In this document: positions 6,335 to 13,726 of the stretch, one piece after another
Numbering within the stretch: the stretch's first letter is position 1
Layout: each line of letters opens with the position of its first letter
Assembly: GCA_016934125.1 (NCBI GenBank)
Contig: JAFGTL010000411.1
Coordinates: 1-14,922, forward strand
Reading direction: 5' to 3'
Length of the DNA stretch: 14,922 bases
From: Candidatus Hydrogenedentota bacterium
GTDB lineage: Bacteria > Hydrogenedentota > Hydrogenedentia > Hydrogenedentales > SLHB01
The notes under the pieces: model-generated
Seen by the model: only the letters and a program-made list of their open reading frames with translations
What the model was told of the DNA's origin: nothing
The model's database searches: none
Position numbers and translations under genes: made by a program

Positions 6335-7882
6335 ATGCAAGGAGTCGGCAAACCCATCATCGTACTGGACTTCGGCGCCCAGTACAGCAAGTTGATCGCG
6401 CGGCGCGTCCGCGAGGCGAAGGTCTTCAGTCTGATCCTGCCGTACAATGTGCCCCTCGACGAGCTCATGGCCCATGATCCGGCCGGGCTCATCTTCAGCG
6501 GCGGGCCGGCCAGTGTCCATGCGGACGGGGCGCCGTTGCCCGATCCGGGCGTGTTCGAACTCGGCCTGCCCATTCTGGGCATCTGCTATGGCGTGCAGTT
6601 GTTCGCCCAGATGCTCGGCGGCAAGGTGGAACGGCCCAGCGTGCGCGAGTACGGCATCGCCCACATCGAGCACAACGACACCACGGGCCTTCTGGAAGGC
6701 GTCAGTGCGCGCACCCAGGTGTGGATGAGCCACGGCGACGCCATCTCGCAGGTTCCGGAGGGATTCCGGGTGATCGCCAAGACGGACAACTGCCCGTATG
6801 CGGCCATCGCCGATCCCGCGGCAAGACGGTATGGCGTCCAGTTCCACCCGGAGGTCGTGCACACGCCCGAGGGCACTCAGATCATCTCGAATTTCGTCCA
6901 CACCATCTGCGGATGCGAGGCGCGGTGGGACATGGGCTCCTTTGTCGATCGCGCTATCGAGAGCGTGCGGGACGAGGTGGGCGCGGGCCGCGTCGTATGC
7001 GGCCTGAGCGGCGGGGTCGATTCGAGTGTGGTCGCCATGCTCATCCACCGGGCCATCGGCGATCGGCTCACCTGCGTGTTCGTGAACAACGGGCTCCTGC
7101 GCAAGGGCGAACCCGAACTCGTCCAGCAGGTGTTCCGCGACAATTTCCACATCGACCTGCGTTACGTGGACGCCCAGGAGCGGTTTCTCACTGCCTTGGC
7201 GGGCGTGTCCGAGCCGGAGCAGAAACGCAAGATCATCGGCAATCTGTTCATCGACGTGTTCGAGGAGGAGGCCCACGAACTCGGCCACGTCGACTTCCTC
7301 GCCCAGGGCACCCTGTATCCCGACGTGATCGAGAGCGTGTCGGCCACCGGCGGGCCTTCCGTCACCATCAAGAGCCATCACAACGTCGGCGGCCTGCCCG
7401 AGCACATGAAACTCGCGCTCCTCGAACCCCTTCGGGAGCTGTTCAAGGACGAAGTCCGCGCCCTCGGCACGGAGCTCGGGTTGCCGGACGACATCGTCAT
7501 GCGCCATCCCTTCCCCGGGCCGGGACTCGGGGTGCGGTGCGTGGGCGAGGTTACCAAGGAGCGGCTCGACACCCTGCGCGAGGCCGACGCCATCTTCATC
7601 GACGAGATCAAGGCGGCGGGCCTCTACGGCGATATCTGGCAGGCGCTGGTGTGCCTGTTGCCCGTGCGAAGCGTGGGCGTCCAGGGCGACGAGCGCACGT
7701 ACGAAGAGGTGTGCTCGCTCCGCGCCGTGACGAGCGAAGACGCCATGACGGCCGACTGGTTCCGCTTCCCGCCGGAGGTGCTCCAGCGTACAGCGAACCG
7801 GATCTGCAACGAAGTCAAACACATCAACCGCGTGCTGTACGATATCACCTCCAAGCCGCCCGGCACCATCGAGTGGGAGTAG
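6335..7882 (+). CDS. guaA: GMP synthase (glutamine-hydrolysing)
   Basis: 515 residues, full length, cytoplasmic. It converts XMP to GMP using glutamine and ATP, the step after GuaB. The N-terminal class I glutamine amidotransferase domain opens IIVLDFGAQYSKLIARR (8-24). It has the nucleophile Cys84 in LGICYGVQ (81-88) and the partners His171 and Glu173 in VQFHPEVVH. The ATP pyrophosphatase domain has the PP-loop LSGGVDSSV (224-232). The C-terminal dimerisation/XMP-binding domain carries HPFPGPGLGVR and ends in the canonical KPPGTIEWE. The ATG at 6335 lies 7 nt after GAGG, which is inside the last codons of guaB; the 3-nt spacing points to translational coupling. No irregularity was seen. Confidence 0.97.
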   Translation: MQGVGKPIIVLDFGAQYSKLIARRVREAKVFSLILPYNVPLDELMAHDPAGLIFSGGPASVHADGAPLPDPGVFELGLPILGICYGVQLFAQMLGGKVERPSVREYGIAHIEHNDTTGLLEGVSARTQVWMSHGDAISQVPEGFRVIAKTDNCPYAAIADPAARRYGVQFHPEVVHTPEGTQIISNFVHTICGCEARWDMGSFVDRAIESVRDEVGAGRVVCGLSGGVDSSVVAMLIHRAIGDRLTCVFVNNGLLRKGEPELVQQVFRDNFHIDLRYVDAQERFLTALAGVSEPEQKRKIIGNLFIDVFEEEAHELGHVDFLAQGTLYPDVIESVSATGGPSVTIKSHHNVGGLPEHMKLALLEPLRELFKDEVRALGTELGLPDDIVMRHPFPGPGLGVRCVGEVTKERLDTLREADAIFIDEIKAAGLYGDIWQALVCLLPVRSVGVQGDERTYEEVCSLRAVTSEDAMTADWFRFPPEVLQRTANRICNEVKHINRVLYDITSKPPGTIEWE

Positions 7883-7969
7883 GCGCAGAGCCGCCGCCCT
7901 CGCCACGGCCTCGGATCCGTCTGGAGTCTACACGGCGTTCTGCGTCAATTTGAGGAGATCCGATCGCCC

Positions 7970-8689
7970 ATGCTGGCAAAGCCCGAAGCGATTCTGTTCG
8001 ACATGGGAGGCGTTCTGCTGGAGTCCGCGGACACCTTCACGGCGGACGCGTTCCCCTTATCCTTCCCGGAAGGCCTGCCGGAACCCGCGCCATTGGACTG
8101 GTTCCTGGACATGTCGCAGGACTGCTTGAGCCGGTTCGTCGCCATGACGCCCCCCCGGCCCGCCATGGACTGCCGGCCCCTCATCGCCGACTGGCTCCGG
8201 CGCCGGGATGTCGAGCCCACGGCCGACACCGTCGAGCGGTGGCGGTACGTCATGGAGCAGTGGGAAGCGCGCCCCATCTACGCCCATGTGCGCCCCACCT
8301 TGGCGACGCTATGCGACATGGGATACCGGATGGGCGTCATCTCGAATACGTTCTGCGCCGGCGAGTACCTCCGCCGCCATTTCGAGGCCGCGGGGATTCT
8401 CGAGTTCCTCGAATTCGCGGTGTTCTCGGCCGAGTTCGGCATGAACAAGCCGCATCCGTCCATCTTCCGCCACGCCCTCGATGCCATGGGCCTGCAATCC
8501 CGCCGGGCCTGGTATGTGGGCGACAAGCCGCAGCGCGACGTGTGCGGCGCCCACGGAGTGGGCATGACGGCCGTGCTGGTAGATAGCGCCCACGCGGATC
8601 GGGCCGGCGATGCCCCGGAGAACGAACCCGACCTCCGCATCGCAGACATTGCGGCCTTGCCCAAGGTTCTTCGAGGCCTGGAGGCGTAG
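7970..8689 (+). CDS. HAD-superfamily hydrolase (YihX/epoxide-hydrolase-phosphatase-like)
   Basis: 239 residues, cytoplasmic. All four HAD motifs are present. Motif I is AILFDMGGVLLES (7-19) with nucleophile Asp11, and the usual second Asp (D+2) is replaced by Gly13, as in YihX-like members. Motif II is GVISNTF (122-128) with Ser125, motif III is the Lys of NKPHPSIF (159-166), and motif IV is YVGDKPQRD (182-190) with Asp185 and Asp190. An alpha-helical cap lies between about 20 and 105. Such enzymes dephosphorylate small phosphorylated metabolites; the substrate is unknown, and proximity to guaBA (88-nt gap) only loosely suggests a nucleotide or sugar phosphate. The ATG at 7970 follows GAGGAG (7952-7957) at a rather long 12 nt. 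The gene ends 11 nt from the convergent histidine kinase, with no terminator hairpin visible between them. Confidence 0.85.
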   Translation: MLAKPEAILFDMGGVLLESADTFTADAFPLSFPEGLPEPAPLDWFLDMSQDCLSRFVAMTPPRPAMDCRPLIADWLRRRDVEPTADTVERWRYVMEQWEARPIYAHVRPTLATLCDMGYRMGVISNTFCAGEYLRRHFEAAGILEFLEFAVFSAEFGMNKPHPSIFRHALDAMGLQSRRAWYVGDKPQRDVCGAHGVGMTAVLVDSAHADRAGDAPENEPDLRIADIAALPKVLRGLEA

Positions 8690-8700
8690 GGGGCCGGGCT

Positions 8701-9768
8701 TCAGAACTCCCGCTCGGCAATCGGCGGGGCCGGATGCAGGCTGCGGGGAATCCGAACCACGAACCGCGCGCCCCCCTGCTCGCGATTCCCGTAGCGCACG
8801 GTGCCTTTGTGCGCGGTGACGATCCGGTGCACGATGGTAAGCCCGAGCCCTGTCCCCCCTTCTTTCTTGGTGAGAAACGGCGAGAACAGGCTCTCCTTCG
8901 GGCTGAGGTGGATGCCGGGGCCGTTGTCGACGATCTCGAACACGACGTCGTCGTCATCCTCAGACACCGCCAGCGCCACCGTCCCGCCGTGGGGCACTGC
9001 GTCGATGCCGTTGTTGACGATGTTGGCCAAGGCTTGGGCGATCCGCTCGCGATCGGCCTCGATCAGGGGGATCTCGTCGCCGCAGGTGCAGCTCAGCTCG
9101 ACGGACTTGGCCTGGCCCCGGCGGCGGCAGAGCGTCATGGCGCGCTCGGCTATCTCGCGGGGGCTGCACGGGCCAGGCGTCAGATCGAAGGGGCGGGCGA
9201 ACCCGAGGAACTGCGAAATCGAGCGTTCGAGGTCTTCGGCCTCCCGGAAAATCGTCTCGGCGGTGGCGCGGCGCTCGTCTCCCGGGGGCAGCTTGCGGAG
9301 CAGGAGCTCGGCCATTCCGCTGATCACGCTGACGGGATTGCGCAGTTCGTGTACGACGCCTGCCGTGAGTTCGCCCAACTCGGCCAATTGCCGGTTCAAC
9401 TCGGCGGCCCGTTCCTGGTTGCGCCGATCCGTCATGTCAATGAAGAGGAAGATCACCCCGCCGAACCCGCCGTCGCGCTCAAGCAGGGAGGCCGACAGGC
9501 CGATCTCCTTGGTGTCGCCCTCGGGAAGGGACAGGAGGAGTTCGCGCCGGGTGATAGGCTCCCCCGTGCGCTTAACCTCCTCGAACACCTCGGCCATGGG
9601 CCGCAGCAAGGGCACGGCATCGAGGTTCGTTTCGGGCCGGAGGTCGTCCTCGGATGTGTGGAGGTGGCCGATTGCCGCGTGGTTGACGGTGATAATGCGG
9701 CCTTCCGCGTCGGCCGCGATGACACCGCTGGTGAGGCTGTCGATGATCTGCTGGCTGTAGTCCTGCAT
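8701..9768 (-). CDS. Soluble PAS-domain sensor histidine kinase (NtrB-like architecture)
   Basis: 355 residues from the ATG at 9766-9768, preceded at 8 nt by AGGGGG. An in-frame TTG at 9807 overlapping the rsmA stop would add 13 residues but lacks a ribosome binding site. Residues about 5-115 form a PAS sensor (SLTSGVIAADAEGRIITVNH, 11-30; closing GGVIFLFIDMTDRR, 103-116). The HisKA dimerisation helix contains GVVHELRNPVSV (137-148) with phosphoacceptor His140. The ATPase domain has the N box NIVNNGIDAV (249-258), the G1 box DNGPGI (281-286), the F box SLFSPFLTKKEGG (293-305) and the G2 box GTGLGL (305-310). There is no transmembrane segment, so it should sense an intracellular signal. It would autophosphorylate and pass phosphate to a response regulator, but none is encoded in this window. 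It is probably co-transcribed with rsmA, 35 nt upstream. Kinase call firm; signal and partner unknown. Confidence 0.93.
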   Translation of the reverse strand: MQDYSQQIIDSLTSGVIAADAEGRIITVNHAAIGHLHTSEDDLRPETNLDAVPLLRPMAEVFEEVKRTGEPITRRELLLSLPEGDTKEIGLSASLLERDGGFGGVIFLFIDMTDRRNQERAAELNRQLAELGELTAGVVHELRNPVSVISGMAELLLRKLPPGDERRATAETIFREAEDLERSISQFLGFARPFDLTPGPCSPREIAERAMTLCRRRGQAKSVELSCTCGDEIPLIEADRERIAQALANIVNNGIDAVPHGGTVALAVSEDDDDVVFEIVDNGPGIHLSPKESLFSPFLTKKEGGTGLGLTIVHRIVTAHKGTVRYGNREQGGARFVVRIPRSLHPAPPIAEREF

Positions 9769-9803
9769 TGGTTGTGCCCCCTGTATCGCCGCAGGTCCCC
9801 GGT

Positions 9804-10649
9804 TCAACAGCGCGTCTTGATCGCTTGGGCAAGGCGCGCGAAGTCATCCAACACGAGTGTCTGCGCCCGGCATCCCGGATCGACCCCCGCCGCGTCGAAA
9901 GCGTCGAGCACGGCCTCCTTCGGCGCGCCGAATCCGGATCGCGTCAGAGCGTTGCGCAACGTCTTCCTCCGCTGAGAAAAGGCGGCCCGGATCACGCGAA
10001 AGAGGAATGCCGGATCCACGTCAGGATACAGAACGGACGGCCGGGCGCGCAACCGCACAATGCAACTGTCCACGCGCGGCTGGGGCCGGAAGCAGGTGCG
10101 GGGGACGCGGTGCACGACGTCGACGCTCCCGTGGTATTGGGCGGCCAGCGTGAGCACGCCGTAGTCGGGGCCGCCGGGCCCGGCCGTCATCCGCATGGCC
10201 ACCTCTTCCTGCACCATCACCACCATGCGCGAATACGGCACCGCGGCCTCCCAGAAATGAAACAAAATCGGCGTCGTGATGTAGTACGGGAGGTTGGACA
10301 CGAGCTTGTACACCGTGCATCCAGGGAGGTGTTCGTCCAGGAGCTTCCGGAGCTCGTGATTGAGGATGTCGCCCCGGAACAGGCGCACGTTATCCATTGC
10401 GCCGAATTGATCTTCCAGGCAGGGCATGAAGGCCGGATCGATCTCGACGGCCAACACGCGGCCGGCCGCGGCGCAGAGCCGTCCCGTGAGCGCGCCCAGC
10501 CCGGCGCCGACCTCGACGACGTCGTCCTCGGCCGTCAGTGCGGCCGCCTCAACCATGATCCGGTTGATGTTGTCGTCCAGAAGAAGGTTCTGGCCTAAGG
10601 CCTTCTTGAAACGGATGTTGTAGCGTTCACACAGATCCCGGAGTGCCAT
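9804..10649 (-). CDS. rsmA: 16S rRNA (adenine1518-N6/adenine1519-N6)-dimethyltransferase
   Basis: 281 residues, normal length (synonym ksgA). It dimethylates two adjacent adenosines in the 3'-terminal helix 45 of 16S rRNA using S-adenosylmethionine, late in 30S assembly. Visible motifs are the N-terminal RFKKALGQNLLLD (13-25), SAM-binding motif I VVEVGAGLGALT (44-55), acidic VEID (68-71), RGDIL (92-96), the catalytic NLPYYITTP (119-127), and C-terminal FRPQPRVDS (187-195) plus FSQRRKTLRNAL (224-235). The ATG at 10647-10649 is preceded by GGGGAGAGG, a serviceable if closely spaced ribosome binding site. It lies 62 nt after the stop of the Helicase_C_3/WYL gene and 35 nt before the kinase, probably in one transcript. 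No missing key residue was seen. Confidence 0.96.
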   Translation of the reverse strand: MALRDLCERYNIRFKKALGQNLLLDDNINRIMVEAAALTAEDDVVEVGAGLGALTGRLCAAAGRVLAVEIDPAFMPCLEDQFGAMDNVRLFRGDILNHELRKLLDEHLPGCTVYKLVSNLPYYITTPILFHFWEAAVPYSRMVVMVQEEVAMRMTAGPGGPDYGVLTLAAQYHGSVDVVHRVPRTCFRPQPRVDSCIVRLRARPSVLYPDVDPAFLFRVIRAAFSQRRKTLRNALTRSGFGAPKEAVLDAFDAAGVDPGCRAQTLVLDDFARLAQAIKTRC

Positions 10650-10684
10650 CGCCTCTCCCCATGATGCGCTTCAACCAAGGACAC

Positions 10685-10702
10685 GGCGCCGGCCCCGGCG
10701 CC
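10685..10702. repeat. GC-rich inverted repeat between the Helicase_C_3/WYL gene and rsmA
   Basis: GGCGCCGG (10685-10692) and CCGGCGCC (10695-10702) are perfect inverted copies separated by CC; sterically a 7-bp stem with a 4-nt loop. The 10-mer GGCGCCGGCC also repeats directly at 10685 and 10697. On the minus strand it follows the TAG stop by about 9 nt, but no T run follows, so it is not a convincing intrinsic terminator. It might reduce read-through into rsmA. Confidence 0.45.
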
Positions 10703-10711
10703 GGCCACGGC

Positions 10712-13258
10712 CTAGAAGGGCTCATCTTCAAGCAGCCGGATTCCGCAGATGCGGGCCAGTTTGAACGTACGCGCCGCCCGGTGCTGGTGGCAGTAGCCGC
10801 TCAGCGACGGCGACGGGCCGTACACGTCCAGCGATACCGGGTTGACCTTGCGCAGACTCGGCTCGGGACTCCACGGGGACTGGTACTGGATGAGCGTGGT
10901 GCGGCGCCGCTCTATGGCGTCCTCGAGGATTTCGCACACGATGCGGGGCGAGTAGGACGGGAGCGTGTATCCGTTCGTGTCCGGCGGCTCCGCCGGCTCC
11001 CGTGCCGCGTCCCCGGCCGGGCGCGGTTCGGGTTCCTCGGACGCCTCGCGTTGCCGCACCCATTCGACGGCCCACTGCTCGGGAGGGCCGTCCGTCTCGG
11101 CGCGTTCCGCCCGCTCGACACGGACACCGTGCTCCCGGAGGCCCCGTTTGAACTGGGCCAGCCGGCCTTGGCGTATCACGAGCGTGTACAGGCCCAACCG
11201 GCCCTCGACGAGCCCATCCGCCCCGGGCAACTGCATGGCGGCCTCGCATGCTTCCGGATCGTCGAATCGAACCAGCGTGGCCGTGGCGGAACGGGCGGGG
11301 CCGACATCGCCGCTCCACGCGCGGAGCGCGGTTCGGTATCGCACGGCGAGCGGGTATTTCGCGAAGGCCTCGAGTTGCGCCACGAGGAGAGGCCAGTCCC
11401 GCGTCCGTTGAACCTTCCCGGGCACCAGACGCACCACCAAGTCCTTCCCGGGCTTCGCGTCCACCTCGCCGACATCCTCCATGCGACGTCTGAGAAGCAG
11501 GCCGCATTCGAGCCACGGCGCGCGCAGTCTGAGCCCCGTCTCCTGGATCAGGCAGGCCCGCTGCGGCTGACTGTAGTCGACGACGGCGTCTGCCGCGGCA
11601 CATACCCCGGCCGGCCCGTCTCCGTCGTGGGCGCCGGCAGCAAGCAGGACGAAGCGCGTGCCGATTCGGCGGGATCCCGGGTAGGAAGCCGCGAGGCGGG
11701 CGGCCTGGCGCGCATCGCCGCATTCGAGGAGCCGGCAGTCGGTGCGGATCGTGATGGCCTCGGCCTTGCGCTGCCAGGCGGCCAGTTGAATGGCCACGTT
11801 CTCGGGGAGGGCCCGCGAGGAACAGGACTCGAGGAGTTGAATCAGGTGCGTGGTGGACGAGCCGGCGCGCACGCCCCGGTAGACGCTCTCCATCGTGAGC
11901 CGGTAGGTGCACACGCGATCCCCGCCGCCGATCCGCTCGCAGAACGAATCGAGGCGCCAGCGCACGTCGGCCGGGCAGCGATCCAGGTAGGCGACCACCT
12001 CGAAATCGGGCTTGACCACCAGGGCGTCGCTGCACAGCGTGCCTTTGTCGGCGGGTGGCGCACCGACCCCGAGGGCGTAGCGGCCCAAGTCGGTGATCCG
12101 GAACACGCGTCCGCCGCAGCCGAGTTCCACCATGCCGGCGCTGCTGAGCAGGTTCTGGATCATCCATTTCAGCAGGCGTTCCTCGTGGGTGCGCCAACTC
12201 CGCTCCTTCCAGGGGCCGGTGGCCTGTTGGACGTGCGCCCGAATGGCGCGCCAGCCCTCCTCGAGAAACAGGAAGTTGCGATCCGCGCGCTGAATCGCCG
12301 CCACGAGGCCGTCAATCGAATACCAGGCATCGCCGCGCTGCTCCCGGAGCACCTCGGCAACCAGCGCGCGATGATACGTCCGCCGCAGCGTATTCCGGGG
12401 CAGGTGCTCGTCAAGGGCATCAAGCAACTGGGGGAAGAACAGCTCGAGATCCGGGATGTCCTCCGAGCGGAGGTAGGCCTCGAAGAGACTCCGGATTCGG
12501 TCGGCCGGCGGCCTCGTCACCCATTGGCCGCCTTTGGGTGTCGTTGTCAGGCGTCCCTCCCGTACGCGGACGCAGCCGAGTTCCCGCGCCATCATCAAGG
12601 CGAGGCCGAGCTCATCCGCTGACACCCCGGCGCCGGAAGCGAGATCCCTCGCCCGGGACAAGTCGGCTTTGTGGAGCGCGCCGGCCGCCGTCACCCGCGG
12701 CCCCAGCACGTCCACCACCCGCAGCCCCTCCAGAAAGGCCGCCGTCAACCTGTCGGGCTCGGCTGGGGCGTCCGGGGAATCCGGCGGAGACACCGCCTTG
12801 AGTTGGACACCCAACGGAGGGGCGGGAGGCAGGCGCCGCACAACGGGATCGGGCACGGCCAGCGGCGCCGAAGTGCCGGCGCCGGCGCGTGCGGCGCGCA
12901 GGTGGGCGAATGAGAACGCCCCGCTCCGGTTGCTGGGACACACGAGCAGCAGGCCCTGTTGGGCGACGTCCTGGAGAACGGCGGCCGCCTTTCCGTTCGC
13001 GAACAGCCCCGGGACACCGAGGATCTCGTCCAGCCCGGCGTTTCCGCGTGCGGCGACGAGGTGCAGCAGGCGCAACGCGGGGGCTTCCAGGCCCCTGATC
13101 CCCTGCTCGATATGCAGCGGATCCTGAAGCACCTTCTCAATGGCCCGGATCCGGGCCGGCTTCGTCGTGGCCGCCAACCCCCACCGCTGGCAGATCACGC
13201 CGAGGGCCGTGCTCGTGTAGCCGTGCAGGCACTCCTTGATGCTGTATCCGAGGCTCAT
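10712..13258 (-). CDS. Helicase_C_3 (XPB/Ssl2-type C-terminal) and WYL domain protein lacking a helicase motor
   Basis: 848 residues, no signal peptide. Residues 1-110 look like the helical N-terminus of these proteins. Residues about 245-400 are a winged-helix-rich middle (VFRITDLGRYALG, 385-397). Residues about 410-500 match the 'helicase conserved C-terminal' (Helicase_C_3) family: DALVVKPDFEVVAYLD (411-426), YRLTMESVYRGVRAG (452-466), HLIQLLESCS and LPENVAIQLAAWQRK (484-498). Residues about 735-765 are a Pro/Glu-rich linker. Residues 771-846 resemble a WYL domain: ILEDAIERRRTTLIQY (777-792), RKVNP (803-807) and GYCHQHRAARTFKLARI (821-837), although the W-Y-L triplet itself reads PSL. No Walker A or DEAD/DEAH box is present, so it cannot be a helicase alone. 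Family members without a motor often lie near XPB-type helicases; none is here. The start overlaps the preceding small gene by ATGA and has GAGGA 7 nt upstream. A nucleic-acid-binding or sensing role is inferred. Confidence 0.72.
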   Translation of the reverse strand: MSLGYSIKECLHGYTSTALGVICQRWGLAATTKPARIRAIEKVLQDPLHIEQGIRGLEAPALRLLHLVAARGNAGLDEILGVPGLFANGKAAAVLQDVAQQGLLLVCPSNRSGAFSFAHLRAARAGAGTSAPLAVPDPVVRRLPPAPPLGVQLKAVSPPDSPDAPAEPDRLTAAFLEGLRVVDVLGPRVTAAGALHKADLSRARDLASGAGVSADELGLALMMARELGCVRVREGRLTTTPKGGQWVTRPPADRIRSLFEAYLRSEDIPDLELFFPQLLDALDEHLPRNTLRRTYHRALVAEVLREQRGDAWYSIDGLVAAIQRADRNFLFLEEGWRAIRAHVQQATGPWKERSWRTHEERLLKWMIQNLLSSAGMVELGCGGRVFRITDLGRYALGVGAPPADKGTLCSDALVVKPDFEVVAYLDRCPADVRWRLDSFCERIGGGDRVCTYRLTMESVYRGVRAGSSTTHLIQLLESCSSRALPENVAIQLAAWQRKAEAITIRTDCRLLECGDARQAARLAASYPGSRRIGTRFVLLAAGAHDGDGPAGVCAAADAVVDYSQPQRACLIQETGLRLRAPWLECGLLLRRRMEDVGEVDAKPGKDLVVRLVPGKVQRTRDWPLLVAQLEAFAKYPLAVRYRTALRAWSGDVGPARSATATLVRFDDPEACEAAMQLPGADGLVEGRLGLYTLVIRQGRLAQFKRGLREHGVRVERAERAETDGPPEQWAVEWVRQREASEEPEPRPAGDAAREPAEPPDTNGYTLPSYSPRIVCEILEDAIERRRTTLIQYQSPWSPEPSLRKVNPVSLDVYGPSPSLSGYCHQHRAARTFKLARICGIRLLEDEPF

Positions 13259-13461
13259 TCGGCGATCCTCGGCATGTGCCCGAGCGTCCGCAGGCGGGCG
13301 AGGATGTCGGGCACAGCCTGAGGCTGGGCCGCGATGCAGCGATCCGACAGGCGCTCGCCGAGAACGGGCTGCAGGCGGGCGTCATTCTCGATTTCAGCCA
13401 GGAGGAGGGGATCCGCCACCTCGATGAGGGCGATTCCGCGGTGCATCTTGACAGCTTTCAT
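13255..13461 (-). CDS. Small protein coupled to the Helicase_C_3/WYL gene
   Basis: 68 residues from the ATG at 13459-13461, with GAGAG 7 nt upstream. An in-frame TTG at 13485 would sit only about 8 nt after the predicted transcription start and lacks a ribosome binding site. The stop overlaps the start of the next gene by 4 nt (ATGA), a strong sign of translational coupling and of being real. The sequence IALIEVADPLLLAEI (10-24), then LQPVLGERLS (30-39) and PDILARLRTLGHMPRI (51-66), resembles the terminal subdomain of Helicase_C_3 proteins, in which a strand and 'DP.LLAEL' helix precede a 'L..LR..G..P' end. It may be a detached piece of its neighbour's fold and bind to it. This resemblance is from memory of the family and not from an alignment. 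Confidence 0.6.
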   Translation of the reverse strand: MKAVKMHRGIALIEVADPLLLAEIENDARLQPVLGERLSDRCIAAQPQAVPDILARLRTLGHMPRIAE

Positions 13462-13499
13462 GCAGTTTCTCTCGTTTTCGGACAAGAAGAGAACAGGTT

Positions 13500-13508
13500 A
13501 GTATATCA
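13500..13508 (-). promoter_or_regulatory. Extended -10 promoter for the minus-strand operon
   Basis: On the minus strand TGA precedes TATACT (hexamer at plus 13500-13505, TG at 13507-13508), a TGn-extended -10 with a 5/6 hexamer. The -35 region (TCCTTT at 17 nt) is poor, as is common for extended -10 promoters. The predicted start is near 13493, about 32 nt upstream of the small gene's ATG. Likely drives the 68-residue protein and Helicase_C_3/WYL genes and possibly rsmA and the kinase. Confidence 0.55.
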
Positions 13509-13583
13509 AACCCGCGCAGGCGAAAGGAAATTGCCGGCGGCCCTCGATGCGACGGGGCCTCGTGTGTCGTCCGGATTTTGTAC

Positions 13584-13613
13584 TTGAGAGGGGGTACGAC
13601 GAAATTGTATACT
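13584..13613 (+). promoter_or_regulatory. Promoter for the EF-G-like gene
   Basis: TTGAGA (13584-13589) and TATACT (13608-13613), 18 nt apart, each 5/6 matches to the housekeeping consensus. Transcription would start near 13620, giving a leader of about 107 nt to the ATG at 13727. It is divergent from the minus-strand promoter at 13500-13508, with start sites roughly 125 nt apart. Confidence 0.55.
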
Positions 13614-13648
13614 TCCATTTTCGATCACAGTAAGAATCCCTATTCTCG

Positions 13649-13680
13649 CCGGGGCGTACTCTGGATCAGCGTTGCCCCGG
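13649..13680 (+). promoter_or_regulatory. Stem-loop in the EF-G-like gene leader
   Basis: CCGGGGC (13649-13655) pairs with GCCCCGG (13674-13680) across an 18-nt loop, within the inferred untranslated leader and about 33 nt before the ribosome binding site GGAGG (13713-13717). It could be a leader control element or incidental; no terminator T tract follows. Confidence 0.35.
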
Positions 13681-13726
13681 TCCTCGTATGATCAATGACG
13701 GATGCGACGTGTGGAGGACTTCGAAG

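Noticed and set aside
4868..7906. A 1012-codon open frame antisense to guaB and guaA
   Set aside because: It lies opposite two unmistakable genes, its product is His/Asp/Val/Ala-rich with no recognisable domain, and such frames arise in GC-rich DNA from third-position bias.
8690..8700. Expected bidirectional terminator between the convergent HAD and kinase genes
   Set aside because: The gap is 11 nt with no inverted repeat or T tract.
9769..9807. TTG start for the kinase overlapping the rsmA stop as TTGA
   Set aside because: The overlap is attractive, but no ribosome binding site precedes it, whereas AGGGGG lies 8 nt before the ATG at 9768.
8734..9975. A 413-codon plus-strand frame across the kinase and the end of rsmA
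   Set aside because: It overlaps two well-supported genes and has no recognisable domain; a shadow frame.
10643..12622. A 659-codon plus-strand frame opposite the Helicase_C_3/WYL gene
   Set aside because: Low-complexity Arg/Ala/Gly/Pro-rich product, no ribosome binding site, and strong protein-family signal on the minus strand.
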